In this document: piece after piece, positions 34,319-45,312 of the stretch | Layout of the letters: each line of letters begins with the position of its first letter | How positions within the stretch are numbered: position 1 is the stretch's first letter | Assembly (NCBI GenBank): GCA_024336345.1 | Contig: JANFOG010000004.1 | Coordinates: 3,348,001 to 3,412,000, forward strand | Length of the DNA stretch: 64,000 bases | Direction of reading: 5' to 3' | Source: Mariannaea sp. PMI_226 | Taxonomy: Eukaryota; Ascomycota; Sordariomycetes; Hypocreales; Nectriaceae | Program-made: the position numbers and the translations under genes | The notes under the pieces: model-generated | The model's input: the letters and a program-made list of their open reading frames with translations, nothing else | Database searches by the model: none | What the model was told of the DNA's origin: nothing

Positions 34319-36690
34319 AGATTACTCCATCCACCGTGCATCATGTGGATGCGCCGTTATCCCGTTCTCCATCCCAGTTTTGTTTCTCGCCACAATATGC
34401 TTCGAAGTTGGCTTCTCCCGAGGATTGGCCCACTCACTGAACCACATAATTACTCACGTTCTGAAGACCCCGTCGGCTTTCCTGATCAGGGTCTTTTTTT
34501 CCCGAATCAGCTTGTATCCGCCCTCCTATTTGTTTGAACACCAGCTTTATGCGCTTACAGACTTTAGATGTCTCTCAACCACGCGAGAAAGTCACAAGCA
34601 GAGTTTCGATAGTTCCTGTGAGGCAATCTTCTGCAATTGACTGACGAAGAATACCCTGAGAGAGTTCAATGCTCCACGATAATGCAGCATACATTATCCA
34701 TGCCCCTCCCCCCTCCCCCCTCGTCAAGGATCTGCAGGCACATATCCAACATCCATCTTGTTTTGACGTGTGCTATCCGTCCACACAGCTAGATGAATGA
34801 CTTAACGGCAGTGTGCCCTCAGGATGTACATACTGTAATAGTTGCCACTTTTTACCCAAGCTTAGCAAGAAAGCCGATTTTTTTAAATCCCGCTCAGTGC
34901 ACGGCTGGCTGGCTTGCGGGACCCTGCGGGACTTTGAATTTCTGGTCAAATGTTATAATAACTATTGTACTCAAAAAAATCATTGTCCCAATCACTGGAA
35001 GATTGATCATCCGAGCATTGACATCTTAGCCATCTCTGTCAAACGACCTCATCAGCACTTGAGCACTCCCCCTGTATTTTACAGCTATATTGACGTCTTG
35101 ATGCTTCCTTTGTGACGGCAACAAGAACTTTACGTTATTACGATGATAAGGAGATGACGATGACAATAGCTCCAACTCCTACCATAGTACATTTGTACAT
35201 CGCTAGTCAATTTACCCCTCATTGATACTTTGCTCAGTCTCCGTTCACAGAGAATACAGGTACAGTAGCATGACCACCCCTGTCCTGTGGATGCAGTCTT
35301 GCATAGTTTCTGCTTCTCTCTCACTGTTCTTGGTACCAGTATGGAGAAAACTGGCAAGGCAAACCTCTCCAATCCACATCTCCAAATCCACATCGGCGAT
35401 CAGCCTGTGCGCGGCTGCAGCATTGAAGACAAGCCACAAAGGCGTCCTGTGTGCGGGTCCGCTCTCCCTCATATGGTTGTTCGATGCAAGCGATACCAAA
35501 CAACAACAGCATCAAACGGTGACTGAGCAGAGTAGCCTAACCACATATATGAGCGCCGGCCCGGCCATTCTGAATCATCAAATGGTGTATATTTGATTTT
35601 TCTCCCTACATAATTGAACGCGTCTTGTCGTATCTTGTGGTAATTTGTGGCCTTCCTAATTCTGCACACCTTGCTTTTTCCTGTAATTCAATGGGTGTGA
35701 AAGAGTGGGCTAGATGGATGAGAAAGACTGAAAATATTACTGTAAGTAGGAAGAGGTGATCTCATAGTCCCAAAACTTAACCACAGTAGCATGAGCCTGC
35801 TAGTTCTGATGATGATGGAACACTCGGACGTTTATTTCACGGTCTCGACCAGTAAATCTGCACCCATCATCGAGCCTGGCCATCCCGGCTGGCGATTAGT
35901 CGCCGGCAAAGTACGGACAAGGCTCTTCGGCCAACAATACCGGTGCCCGGCCACACCGGCTCCGAAGTCTCGTCCGTAGTTCTTAGTTGGTGGCGTCCGT
36001 CACGTGTCACAGGGCAAGGGGGTTATAGGGAAGTTGTAATTACTTAGTCCGCCACGCCTCAAGCTACAGCTCAACAGCGCCTCACCGCCACCATCCCCCA
36101 ATGACAAGTCTGTGTCGCGTTCACAAGCAAGTCGCTTTGAAAGATCATTTGACCATGATCCTTGGGAGTCGACTAGATTGTCTGTCACATTACAGATTAC
36201 AGAGGACACAGGACAATACTTTGAAGCTGACTGGAACTGGCCTGCCCACCTACCCGCCTGCCCCCAGGCAACGGCACCACGCATGGAGCGGTCGCTTGGC
36301 TAACAAACCACCCCCTCCCCATACTGGGATTTTTGTAACATACCTGTAATACCCCTGCGGTGACTGGTCTCCTCCGACTGCTTGGAACCAAGATCACACT
36401 TGGCTCAGGCTTTTCCAAGGGCTTTTTGCCTCGATCGTGGCAGGATCTTGATGGGGCTCCAACCCGACTAACAGAATAAGGCTCCATATGGTATCCTGGC
36501 ACGCCCGCTATACACATCCACAAAGAGCCATTCGTCTAAATCACCTACATGGTAGCCGTGTGTGAGGTCTTCTGAGCAGGAAGCTTGGATGTCGGATGTT
36601 AAAATCTCCTTGACGGGCACGGTACTTTTCGGAGGGGTATGTAACAGTGTAGTATTACATAGTATGTATGTAAGGACATGTGTTTCTGAC

Positions 36691-36720
36691 ACTACACTAC
36701 ACTACACTACACTACACTAC
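36691..36720. repeat. Microsatellite (ACTAC)6
   Basis: Six perfect head-to-tail copies of the pentanucleotide ACTAC. Likely length-variable between strains. Confidence 0.9.
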
Positions 36721-37833
36721 GAGCAACTTACTTGTAGCTCCTCTTGGTTTGTCCTCTCTTGAAACACAACGCAGAACTAATTATCAGTACGGCAGAAGGT
36801 CGACATAATCAACATTCGCGTCCCAGACATTTGAGAGCATGAAATGAACTATCAGCGGCCCGTCCCTTTACCGTATCAAGCCCCCCCAGTGCATCCTATC
36901 TCATCTCAATATGTCTCTTTAATTACGAAGACAGCCCTTTCACTTCTTCACAAAAATCTGACACTCTGAACCAGGGTGTGCCCAGTAACTACTAGGGCCT
37001 CCAGCCCCGTTCAATGCAACGCCAGAATCTCCCAGGGTCCCAAGCTTGATCTCCGTGGTTGTTCGCCTTCCACGCAACAGTCGCAAAGCAAAAACCCCCT
37101 CCTCGTCGGATGATCGCCGGTTCTGAGATCTCCAGACGCATGGCTCACCGACTTGCCCCTTTGAGGTTAGTAGTCAACTCTGCCTTTCGTTGTTTCTGAC
37201 GGAATGATCCGATTTCCGCATATACCAAATGTGAGGCTGGCCACCAGTGGGCGCCAACCGTCGCTTGCTAGCTGCTTGCTGTGACTAGGTCGCCTCGGAG
37301 GTGGGAAACCAATCTGGAGTGTGGCTTGCCAAAGAGATTGATGTCGGGTTTCGCACCAAAGAGGGGCAGACATGCTGTAATCTAATTCTCTTCATAGAAA
37401 CATAATAGAATGATATTTGTGTACTTACAACGTGTGTCGTAGTTCATTTCAACACCGAGTCTGTGAATCTGCTATTCCCTGTTTCCCCATGTTTAGATGG
37501 AGAAGCGACGGTGAAAGTGCTCAGATAAGCCATCGAGGACGGAGGAAGCTGGATGAAACGACCGAGGACCCGCCTGTCAACTCTTGAGGAGGTTTGTGGT
37601 TCAACAGGCCAGGACACACTGGATGGAGTAAACCTCAGGGATGTTCACTCGGAAAGTGCAGGGATATGCCAGCTTGTTGTCACGAACGAAGCCCACAGTG
37701 AAAGGCCCAACTCAGATATTGTAATCATTATCACGTCTCATATTCCCCCCAAACAAGCCCCCTCCTCTCGTGTCCGTCATGGTGGAAAAGGGTTTTCACC
37801 AACTCGAGGCGGTGTCAACGTCACAAGCGCCAA

Positions 37834-39526
37834 TCACTGCATCTGCATGTCCGTGCAGCATCTCATATCATCACACACACTGCTACATGTCAACTGGCAA
37901 TGCTCCTGCTCGTTTGTTCCCCGCCGGCGGGTAGTTAGTAAGGTCGATCCAACTTCTGTGGCTGTAGTTTGGGAGGTCTGGACGTTGTCAGAGAGAGTCA
38001 CGGGGCCAGCCGTGGATACCTCCGGTTGCAGTGTTGCAGAGTGAATCCCATACGCGTGGAGACACTCCATGATGATCTTCGCCTTCTCGGTGAAACCCTT
38101 GACAGTTCTACCGTCAACGACTACGTGGGCGGATGCGATGGATTTGCGTTGATCCAGTCTCCAAATGTGCAACTCATGTACGGATTTGATTCCGGGAATC
38201 TAGGCATGCCACGATACCGTTAGCATGATATGATCGAGATCAGTATCGAGACAAGACACTAGGGAGTTAGTCACTCGCCATCTCAATGTCGTGCTTGATG
38301 TCCCCCAAGCTAATTCCACTCGGCGCAATCTGCAACAAGATAGCACCGCTATTCTTGACCAATGGAATAGCTGAGAGAAGGATCATCAAAGCGATAAAGA
38401 CACCAACGGCCGGGTCAGCGTAGTATCGGCCCTCGCCTGATGCTTTCCAGATGATCACTGCCGCTATAATAACACCGACGTTGTTGATGGCGTCCCCCAT
38501 GATATGTATGAAGACGCCAAGCATGCCCAGGTCTCTGCCGGGCGGAACACCCATAACCCCGCTGTGTTTATGTTCAACATGACTTCTCAGGTCGCTCTGG
38601 GGCTGTACTATACTTAGCATAACGCACACGTAGTTCTATACGCGAGGTGACAAATCGCAATTGATCGCTGCGAGACAGGGGCTTACAGGCGTTAGACGAG
38701 CGTCGAGCTCGTTTCTTGCTTCGTGACTTGGCGTGTCGAGGGCTCGGTGTTGGCCAGTGGATCGGTTGGATTCGACATCATCGTCGTGCCCATGTCCATG
38801 TTCATGGCCGTGGCTGTGGTCATGCTCTGAAGCTCGGGTCAGCCCAACCGTTTCAAGCTCGAGGATCAACGAGCCATTCACCATGGAGAAATGACATGAC
38901 GAGGAGGTTTAGTGCCAGGCCGACGCAACCAACAATGAGAATTTGCTTTGGCTCTTCGACGGCTACTCTTCTGTCAGCCCCCCTGCCCTACCCAGTTCCA
39001 AGTCATTTGTGAGGGGAGACCTGCGAGTGATGTTGATAAATCGTTGGATGGCTTGTACGAGAATGCTAACTGCTAATGCGAGGAGGAATACACCGTTAAA
39101 GAAGGCACCCAAGAGAGTTGCCCTCTGCCACCCGAATGTATACTTCTGAGGTGCCGGCTCATTTCGCTCTGAAATCTGTCCATAGTATCAGCAGCTGGGT
39201 AACAACAAGTCCAACAAAAGTTGAAAGACAAAACCGACCATCAAGGCGACCAGCGCCACCAGAGTTCCGATCAGGTCGCTCAACTACCAAGGTTCAGCCT
39301 ACAAATCTCTGATGTTCAACCCACATGGCATACATAGTGGAATGCGTCCGCTATCAAGACCAGTGAGTGTGTATGAAAGCCAACTGCAAGACAATAAGCC
39401 ACGCGTCAGTAGTGCTTGACGAGTGCATAAAGAAAACAAACCTCCAAGCTCAACAACAAAAAAGCATAGTGAGACACTGATTGTAATAGATAACCGTTGT
39501 TTTCGTGATATTTCAAATTCCCCCAT
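37834..39526 (-). CDS. ZRC1: Vacuolar-type zinc transporter of the CDF family (ZRC1/COT1-like), 8 exons
   Basis: Exons (minus): 39526-39442, 39383-39334, 39283-39239, 39175-39021, 38970-38882, 38826-38687, 38602-38279 and 38199-37834; 417 residues. Cation diffusion facilitators exchange Zn2+ for H+; Zrc1 and Cot1 load the yeast vacuole. The first helix starts ISRKQRLSITISVSL. Helix 2 carries D41 and H44-x3-D48 (ADAFHYLSD) and helix 5 carries H221-x3-D225 (HIMGD), the expected metal sites. A His-rich loop (HDHSHGHEHGHGHDDD) lies between helices 4 and 5. The cytosolic tail includes VHELHIWRL and ends with a Cys cluster CQLTCSSVCDDMRCC. Seven introns of 50-84 nt fragment the gene so much that no single open frame looks like a transporter. 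Intron 7 (38278-38200) begins with GC, not GT: only this restores the join DIEM/IPGIKSVHEL. Confidence 0.85.
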
Positions 39527-41085
39527 GGCGCTGTAGGTAATCCAGTGCCTCGATATAAAGGTTCGTTTGTTGCAGCTCCGTTTGAAAGCGGTAATCAATG
39601 AAATAGCAAAAGTCCTGACATTGGCACCCAGAGAAACGTCGCCCGAGAGACAGGTTTCCACATGTATATCCTCAAATCCCGTTGGTGAATATGCTGCCAA
39701 TGGTCATATATGAATACGGATAAGTTCTGAGAGAATATAGATGAAATCTCGCTTCGGTTGCAAGACTTGGTGGCCAGATGTTGCGCCTGAATAAAGAGTA
39801 AGTGAATCTGTTCTTGACATGTACAATTGTAACCTACGTTCGTGAGGCAGATATAGGAATACGAGGCGTCTCTTAGTGTTACCAGGATTTCCTGTACGAC
39901 AATGCATCAGTGCTAGAGCGCCTATTTCCCAGATTGACAGAATGTTTTTGCCTGGCAGGCATCTAAACAGGCAAACCTCCAGCAAAGACAAATCAACCAC
40001 AGTGATTGAGTATCCTAGCGCCACGTCCCATATCAGACTTCGCTTCTGTTGAAGAATGATTATCGCAAGGCCAGAATGCTTAAAGACGTTATAATGTTCC
40101 CATCGCACACTGGAGTGGAGAGAAGTAATAGGAAGTGAAAAAACCGGGGGACACAGCACAGACATAACAGGTCAAGATACTTTTAGATCATCGATCTGGC
40201 AATGAACAGCAAGGGAAGTAGCTCTGTATAACTATTTTCTTTCGCTGGTCCAGGTCGTAAGAACTGGGTGAGGCTTTCGTTGTATCACATCGAACCATGC
40301 CTCATCGTGGCGTGATATGGTGAAGACTTGAAATGGTTCGATAATGATGACTTTGGGTTGAAATCCAGCAGCAGAAACCGGATTACTCGCGAGTCTCCGA
40401 TGCAGTGATGCATTGATCTCGCAATGTGAATTGTTCCAACCTGCGAGGTGTCAGGAAGTTCGACTACATCGTTACAGATTTGCTGCCTATACTTACCACT
40501 TAGCTGCATTTGCCACCATCACGCAGTTTCAAAGAGGTATTGGCCGTACTCTAAGAACTGGGGAACGGTGGGAGAGACATATGGAGCCACGAACAAAAAG
40601 CAAATTGTTGCTGAACCTTCACTACATACAATTTTTCCCTTTTAAAGAAATATTTTGCATCTTATCATATTTGTTTGTTCTCGAGTGGTGGGTGTGATAG
40701 GAACACTAACTGGTTCACCGTAGTCCACTCCGCTAAGAGGACCATCCTAGTCTCTTCTTACTCTCGAGGAGAGGGTCGATATAGTTGGCCATGTTATTAA
40801 ATATTATTTCTTCCCTTCTTCCCCATTTTCCTGTTAGAAGCGGGTTGGTACCTACGATGTTCAACTTCCTCGCGAGTCGCTCGGTGATGCCCACCCTAGA
40901 GTTGTGACTGCTCTTCCTTATGGGCCCGCTTGGTCTGCCAACCAACAACCAACATCCAACACAACTCGAACAAGTTAGCCACCGTAGCATTTTCTCGTAC
41001 CATCCTCTGCCTTCCGAGACGAATACAGAGCAGAAAGCAAGTTGTATCTCAAGCGCTCCGATAAAACTGATCAAACCACGCAGAG
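39527..41085. promoter_or_regulatory. Divergent intergenic region, zinc transporter / F-box gene
   Basis: Must hold both promoters. It also holds minus-strand open frames of 153 codons (39704-40165) and 121 codons (40733-41098). The latter ends with a protein-like stretch (ITERLARKLN, then WGRREEIIF) but I cannot place it in a family, and no splice partner was found. An ATG at 40920 opens a plus-strand frame that overlaps the F-box start out of frame. Confidence 0.4.
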
Positions 41086-42666
41086 ATGCCGTCTTCATCC
41101 CCAGAACCCTCCTTCAACCTTCTGTGGCTGCCTACGGAACTCCGCGATGCCATCTTTTCTTATTTAGAGAACCGAGACATCAAGAACCTACGCGCCACAT
41201 GTTCGAGTCTGAAGGAAGCCATCTGTCTCAGCTTTGGCCGCGTCTTCTTGTCTGCCAACCCCCTCAACATCCAGGTGTTTCGTGCAGTCGCAAACCATGA
41301 CACCTTTCGTCATGGAGTCACTGAAATTGTTTGGGATGACGTGCGCCTATTGAGAGAGCCGGAGTTTCCAGATGAGCGGTCACATGGCTACCCCGATGGT
41401 GAGCCTGAGGACATTGTGACCAAGACCGGATGCTCTCGCTGGTTCCAAAAGGGGCGTCAGGATGCTCGGTATTACAAGAATGGCCGCAAACCAGTTGACT
41501 GGACTCTGGGCTTGGAGGAGTCATGGGCTTACTACGAGACGCTCCTGGAAGGCCAAGATCAGGTTCTCGCCTCTAATGCCGATATTGAGGTGTTCAAATA
41601 CGGATTGCAGCGGTTCCCCTCCTTGAAACGAGTCACTATCACGCCCGCAACTCACGGGATACCGCAGAAGCCACTATACAAGACGCCCATGATCAGGGCC
41701 TTCCCTCAAGGCTTTGGCTACCCAATACCGCGGGGCTGGCCTTCCGTTGATTATGACGACGAGCCATTAGAGGCGCTGCCATGGGATGATAACCACACTT
41801 GGGCGTACGAGAACATGTATGGCCGAAAGTGCACTGCTGAAACATATAGAGATAAGTGGCGTGGATTCCGAGCAGTCACTAAAGCTCTAGTAGAATCTGG
41901 AGAGAACCACCGCGTTACAGAGCTAATAATTGGCGGCCACGAGATTGGAACCGGGATAAACTACCACATCTTTGACCATCATTGCGCCGAGTATGAGAAC
42001 CTGGCTACTTTGTTGAAGCTGCCTGGCTTCCGACGCATCGACTTGGATCTCTTTGCCGGCGGCCTTGATAATCACGACTTAGTGCCATACCAGAATGGAC
42101 TTTTGTATGATCTCTTGGCTCAGGCACAAGATCTGGAGCACGTTTGCCTGCGTAGCACTATGGAATTCGAACCTGATTATGCTGACTGGCTTGATGATCT
42201 GGACCTCGAGCAATACATTCTTCCCTTGCGAACCATTTTTCCTATTGATAGCTGGCCGCATCTTAAACACTTTGGCCTCTCTCGGGTTTGTGTGCAACAA
42301 GATGACCTTGTTGCTCTCCTCGCTGCGCTGCCAGCATCACTGCGTTCCGTCGAACTTAGCCACCTAGATTGGGCCAGAGAAGGCGACAGCTATATGAACC
42401 TGTTGGTAGAGATGCGTGACATCCTGGCCTGGCGCAGCCGGCCAGAAGGCGAGAGGCCAGCAGTGAGAATAGAGGTGATATCACGGCTGAACAGAGGCTG
42501 GAGTTTTAGAAAAAGGCGGTCTATTCAGGCTGACGATGCGGTCACAGCTTTTCTGTACGAGGACGGGAAGAATCCATTTCAGTTGGACTTTATGGATCCC
42601 ATGATTCCAGGGCGAGGAGGAATCGAGCGAGACCAATTTGACCCGAGCTTTGGGCGCCCTTATTAA
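41086..42666 (+). CDS. F-box protein, single exon
   Basis: A 526-residue intronless gene. Residues about 9-55 form an F-box (LLWLPTELRDAIFSYLENRD, then NLRATCSSLKEAI), the Skp1-binding module of SCF ubiquitin ligases. The rest reads as a fungal LRR-like substrate domain: leucine-rich stretches such as LERF-type RFPSLKRVTI, HLKHFGLSRV and LPASLRSVELSHL recur at intervals. Such F-box proteins are numerous and fast-evolving in ascomycetes, so no ortholog or target can be named. It diverges from the zinc transporter with 1.56 kb between. No relation to the other F-box gene (2605-4629) is visible beyond the F-box. Confidence 0.8.
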   Translation: MPSSSPEPSFNLLWLPTELRDAIFSYLENRDIKNLRATCSSLKEAICLSFGRVFLSANPLNIQVFRAVANHDTFRHGVTEIVWDDVRLLREPEFPDERSHGYPDGEPEDIVTKTGCSRWFQKGRQDARYYKNGRKPVDWTLGLEESWAYYETLLEGQDQVLASNADIEVFKYGLQRFPSLKRVTITPATHGIPQKPLYKTPMIRAFPQGFGYPIPRGWPSVDYDDEPLEALPWDDNHTWAYENMYGRKCTAETYRDKWRGFRAVTKALVESGENHRVTELIIGGHEIGTGINYHIFDHHCAEYENLATLLKLPGFRRIDLDLFAGGLDNHDLVPYQNGLLYDLLAQAQDLEHVCLRSTMEFEPDYADWLDDLDLEQYILPLRTIFPIDSWPHLKHFGLSRVCVQQDDLVALLAALPASLRSVELSHLDWAREGDSYMNLLVEMRDILAWRSRPEGERPAVRIEVISRLNRGWSFRKRRSIQADDAVTAFLYEDGKNPFQLDFMDPMIPGRGGIERDQFDPSFGRPY

Positions 42667-43128
42667 GTAGAATAGAATAGACTTATTACGTGGTTCTATG
42701 CACAACATTACGTGTAGCTATAAATAAATCATTTACAGTGCACTTATTACAAAGCTACATGTTGGTAGTGCCCTTAATGATGTATTTGCACACTCCCATA
42801 GGTCCCATCTGCTTCATTTTTTGAGCGACCATAGCGCAGCTGAACGGTGCTGGTAGACCCATAGCACAACCCCCAATACATGAATATACAGAATACCGGG
42901 AAAGATTTGAATTAAGTCTTCTCATTCAACTAAGCCTAACTTTCTGCATCTGACTTCCTGAGCAAAGCCGCAACCTCTTCTTGATCGATAGTAATACGTG
43001 TCGCTGCTATAACCCCTGGTCCTCATGATTAAACCCTCTACTCGAGAATGAATTAGGCACTCGCCATCTTGTCCTGTTCGTTCTGACGCTAGCTCTAGCT
43101 CTAACTCAGGGACCACGGAATCTGTATG
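42667..43128. other. Intergenic, F-box 3' flank
   Basis: AT-rich. On the minus strand 42922-43128 is open and directly continues, after one TAG, the frame of the small secreted ORF above it (start 43281). It has three cysteines (GEC, GCG, VRC) and a Tyr run YYY. Confidence 0.4.
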
Positions 43129-43281
43129 CTAAGTGCAAACATAAATGCCCGTCCCAGTAAGTTCTTTGCAAACGAATCCCTTCGCGCAATCGGGGGTGCT
43201 GTTACAAATATCGCCTGGCCTACCCGTGCCTGCATTGACAGCTAATGGCAGTGATAAAAGCAGAGCTAGAAAGAACTGCAT
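43129..43281 (-). CDS. Candidate small secreted cysteine-rich protein, 50 residues
   Basis: An ORF of 51 codons including the stop. It begins MQFFLALLLSLPLAVNA, a textbook signal peptide (short, hydrophobic, A-x-A-like end VNA), followed by a 33-residue mature part with four cysteines at 26, 32, 38 and 49 (C-x5-C-x5-C-x10-C) and the segment GDICNSTPDC. This is the form of fungal secreted effectors and knottin-like peptides, but no family is assigned. The stop TAG (43129-43131) is followed in frame by about 68 more open codons with further cysteines, so the true gene could be longer (intron removing the stop), or a decayed copy. No clear intron of typical size fits. It lies in an AT-rich gap between the F-box gene and IML1. 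Confidence 0.45.
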   Translation of the reverse strand: MQFFLALLLSLPLAVNAGTGRPGDICNSTPDCAKGFVCKELTGTGIYVCT

Positions 43282-45312
43282 TTTTGTTGGTTCCGGGGGA
43301 CAGAAAATAAAAATGGCTTATATGCCTACAGATTAAATCAGAACTCGGTGGTTACAACTGCATAGTCAAGATTCCTTCTTACCTGGGCTGGAATTTTGAA
43401 CGTCTGAGGGGGGGAGTTGTCCAAATCAATGTAAAATCTCTGCTGAAGAGGCTCTTACGGAGATTCGAGACAGATATATATACTGAACCAGGTTACTATT
43501 CATTATAGTCGTGTCAAAGGCGGCCTTCTACTGGAGGATGTCATTCGATCATCCATTCCGAAAAAGACAAGTCTCAAGGGCGGCACGTCGATCATTATAA
43601 GACATGTTTAATTACAGGAACCCAGCAACCTGTTCCGTGGAACACTGGAGTGGATATGTAGAATTCTCTATGTAGCAAAAAGAGTGGTGTACATTTGCTC
43701 GTATAGTTGGACATGCGGTGGCTGGAGTAATTTTGTAGTTGCCTCGTGCCTGTGCACGTCGTTTTGGGAGATATGCAGGATTGTAAGCTTGCCAACAACA
43801 CAATATGCGCGAATACCTTGATTGAGAAGGTAACTTAATCTGGAGATAGGTCCAATGTAGAATACCGGAGACTACGCTATACTGATTTACATTGCGGTCT
43901 CCTACAATTTGTACAGTTATTCCGAGTGGGGGGTTAGACAATAGAATGAGATCCCAGATAGCTGTACCATCTCATAACGGAGTAATATATGCTGGGGTAT
44001 TGAATGTACAACATGGTAAGTTTACCATGTCTTCCATTCTTCCATTGCTTGTCATATCATATACAACATTATTTATCATATATCTTCGATCTGGACCCCA
44101 CCACAACAACGGTGCAATTGGCACAGTTTCCTAAGAAGATTGTGCTTACGCGGCTGGCTCAATAACTAGGGAATTGGCAAATGGTCATGAGTCCGAAGAG
44201 GCTCTCAAGAAAAGCTCTCTATGGGACTTATACTTGAAAGCAAGTGGGTAAAAATACCTAGAACGTCTGGGTAAAAGTTGTACACCAACCGCTTCGTGCA
44301 AGATGAAATTATAACTCAAGGGATCCCTTACGAAGCAGCATAATAACCTATTTTTTAGATTTTTGTTCTAGCGATCGGAGAGAATTCGAACCATTTGATA
44401 CACTATTAGGGAGCGACGATGATGGTCGCATTATAGGTTAAATGGAGTATTTAGATCTGAGTAGGTGGGGAAATTGTTTCCGGTACACATAAGGCAGCAA
44501 GCAGATTTTCTTGTTATTCAAGTTCTTTACAGGTGAAGCATACTGATATGTATTGCTAATAAGGCTAGGGCTTATGCATGATAGACAGCACTTCTACAAG
44601 GGAAGATGTGAGTCGCATAGTAAGTATTGTGATGGGTGTCTCAAATGGCCTTCTTCTGTTATTTCACGCTAAGCAGTTCCGGAGAGAGAGGCCAGGTGCA
44701 TCCATACTGCTTATCTTTTCTAGCATATAGAAGAGACAAGCCTTATCTTTTCGCTACATGTAATTATCTGTGGTTTTTCCTCATGTGCTGGTGACCAGTG
44801 CAATTGAAGGGCTGCACTTTCTGCTGGTGGTTAGTGAGCTCTCTTATTAAGAAAGCCATACCGTGGTGACAGTTACAGCAATACAAATGTGTCAAAATTA
44901 TATAGTCATTAATATTTCCATTCAAATTCAGGAAAAGAAACTATTTTCGATTTGTTGTATATTTGTAACCAACTGAGCTCCCCCCTTTCGGCTCCGGGAA
45001 GCACAACTTAGACAGCAGCTTTCTAGATGCGGAAGGCGGTGAAGCCGATCATCACCCCAAGCTTGATTCTGCCGCCATTCATTGCTCATCTAACCTCAAG
45101 GTATCACCTCGATTCGTCCGTTTCGGCGCCGACGTCAAGCTTTCTCAATTCCCATGAAAACGCTCCTGACCCTTCACCACCCGCTCGCTTCTTCCCGAGC
45201 CAGCTGAACTGAATCAGTCCATTGCGACCATCATGCGATCCATGGGATTGCCTCGTCCATCGCCGAACCTACCACAGTAGCGAACGACGATTGCAGCACT
45301 CAGCGCTTCCCC
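43282..45312. other. AT-rich intergenic region upstream of IML1
   Basis: Distinctly AT-rich from about 43300 to 44960. A minus-strand frame of 109 codons (43612-43941) with several cysteines is unidentified. The last about 300 bp, more GC-rich, form the IML1 promoter and leader; an in-frame-free short frame at 45027-45212 is probably leader sequence. No tRNA or transposon is recognised. Confidence 0.45.

Larger units (their letters stand above)
29907..37833. other. 7.9 kb gene-poor region between FNIP-like gene and zinc transporter
   Basis: From 29907 to about 30950 the minus strand is C/T-rich and probably holds the leader and promoter of the FNIP-like gene. The rest shows only short frames without recognisable similarity (for example minus 32298-32693, 131 codons, and minus 33859-34269, 136 codons); codon use and lack of splice-linked neighbours make them doubtful. 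Short palindromes occur (34300-34318), TACGGAG repeats near 31599-31611, and a pentanucleotide repeat at 36691-36720. No transposon ends were seen. Confidence 0.45.

Noticed and set aside
44380..44410. GGTTCGAATTC on the minus strand, B-box-like
   Set aside because: Flanking bases do not form a T stem and no A box is upstream.
45027..45212. Open frame upstream of IML1 as an extra exon
   Set aside because: No splice donor linking it in frame to the exon at 45313, whose own ATG suits the family.
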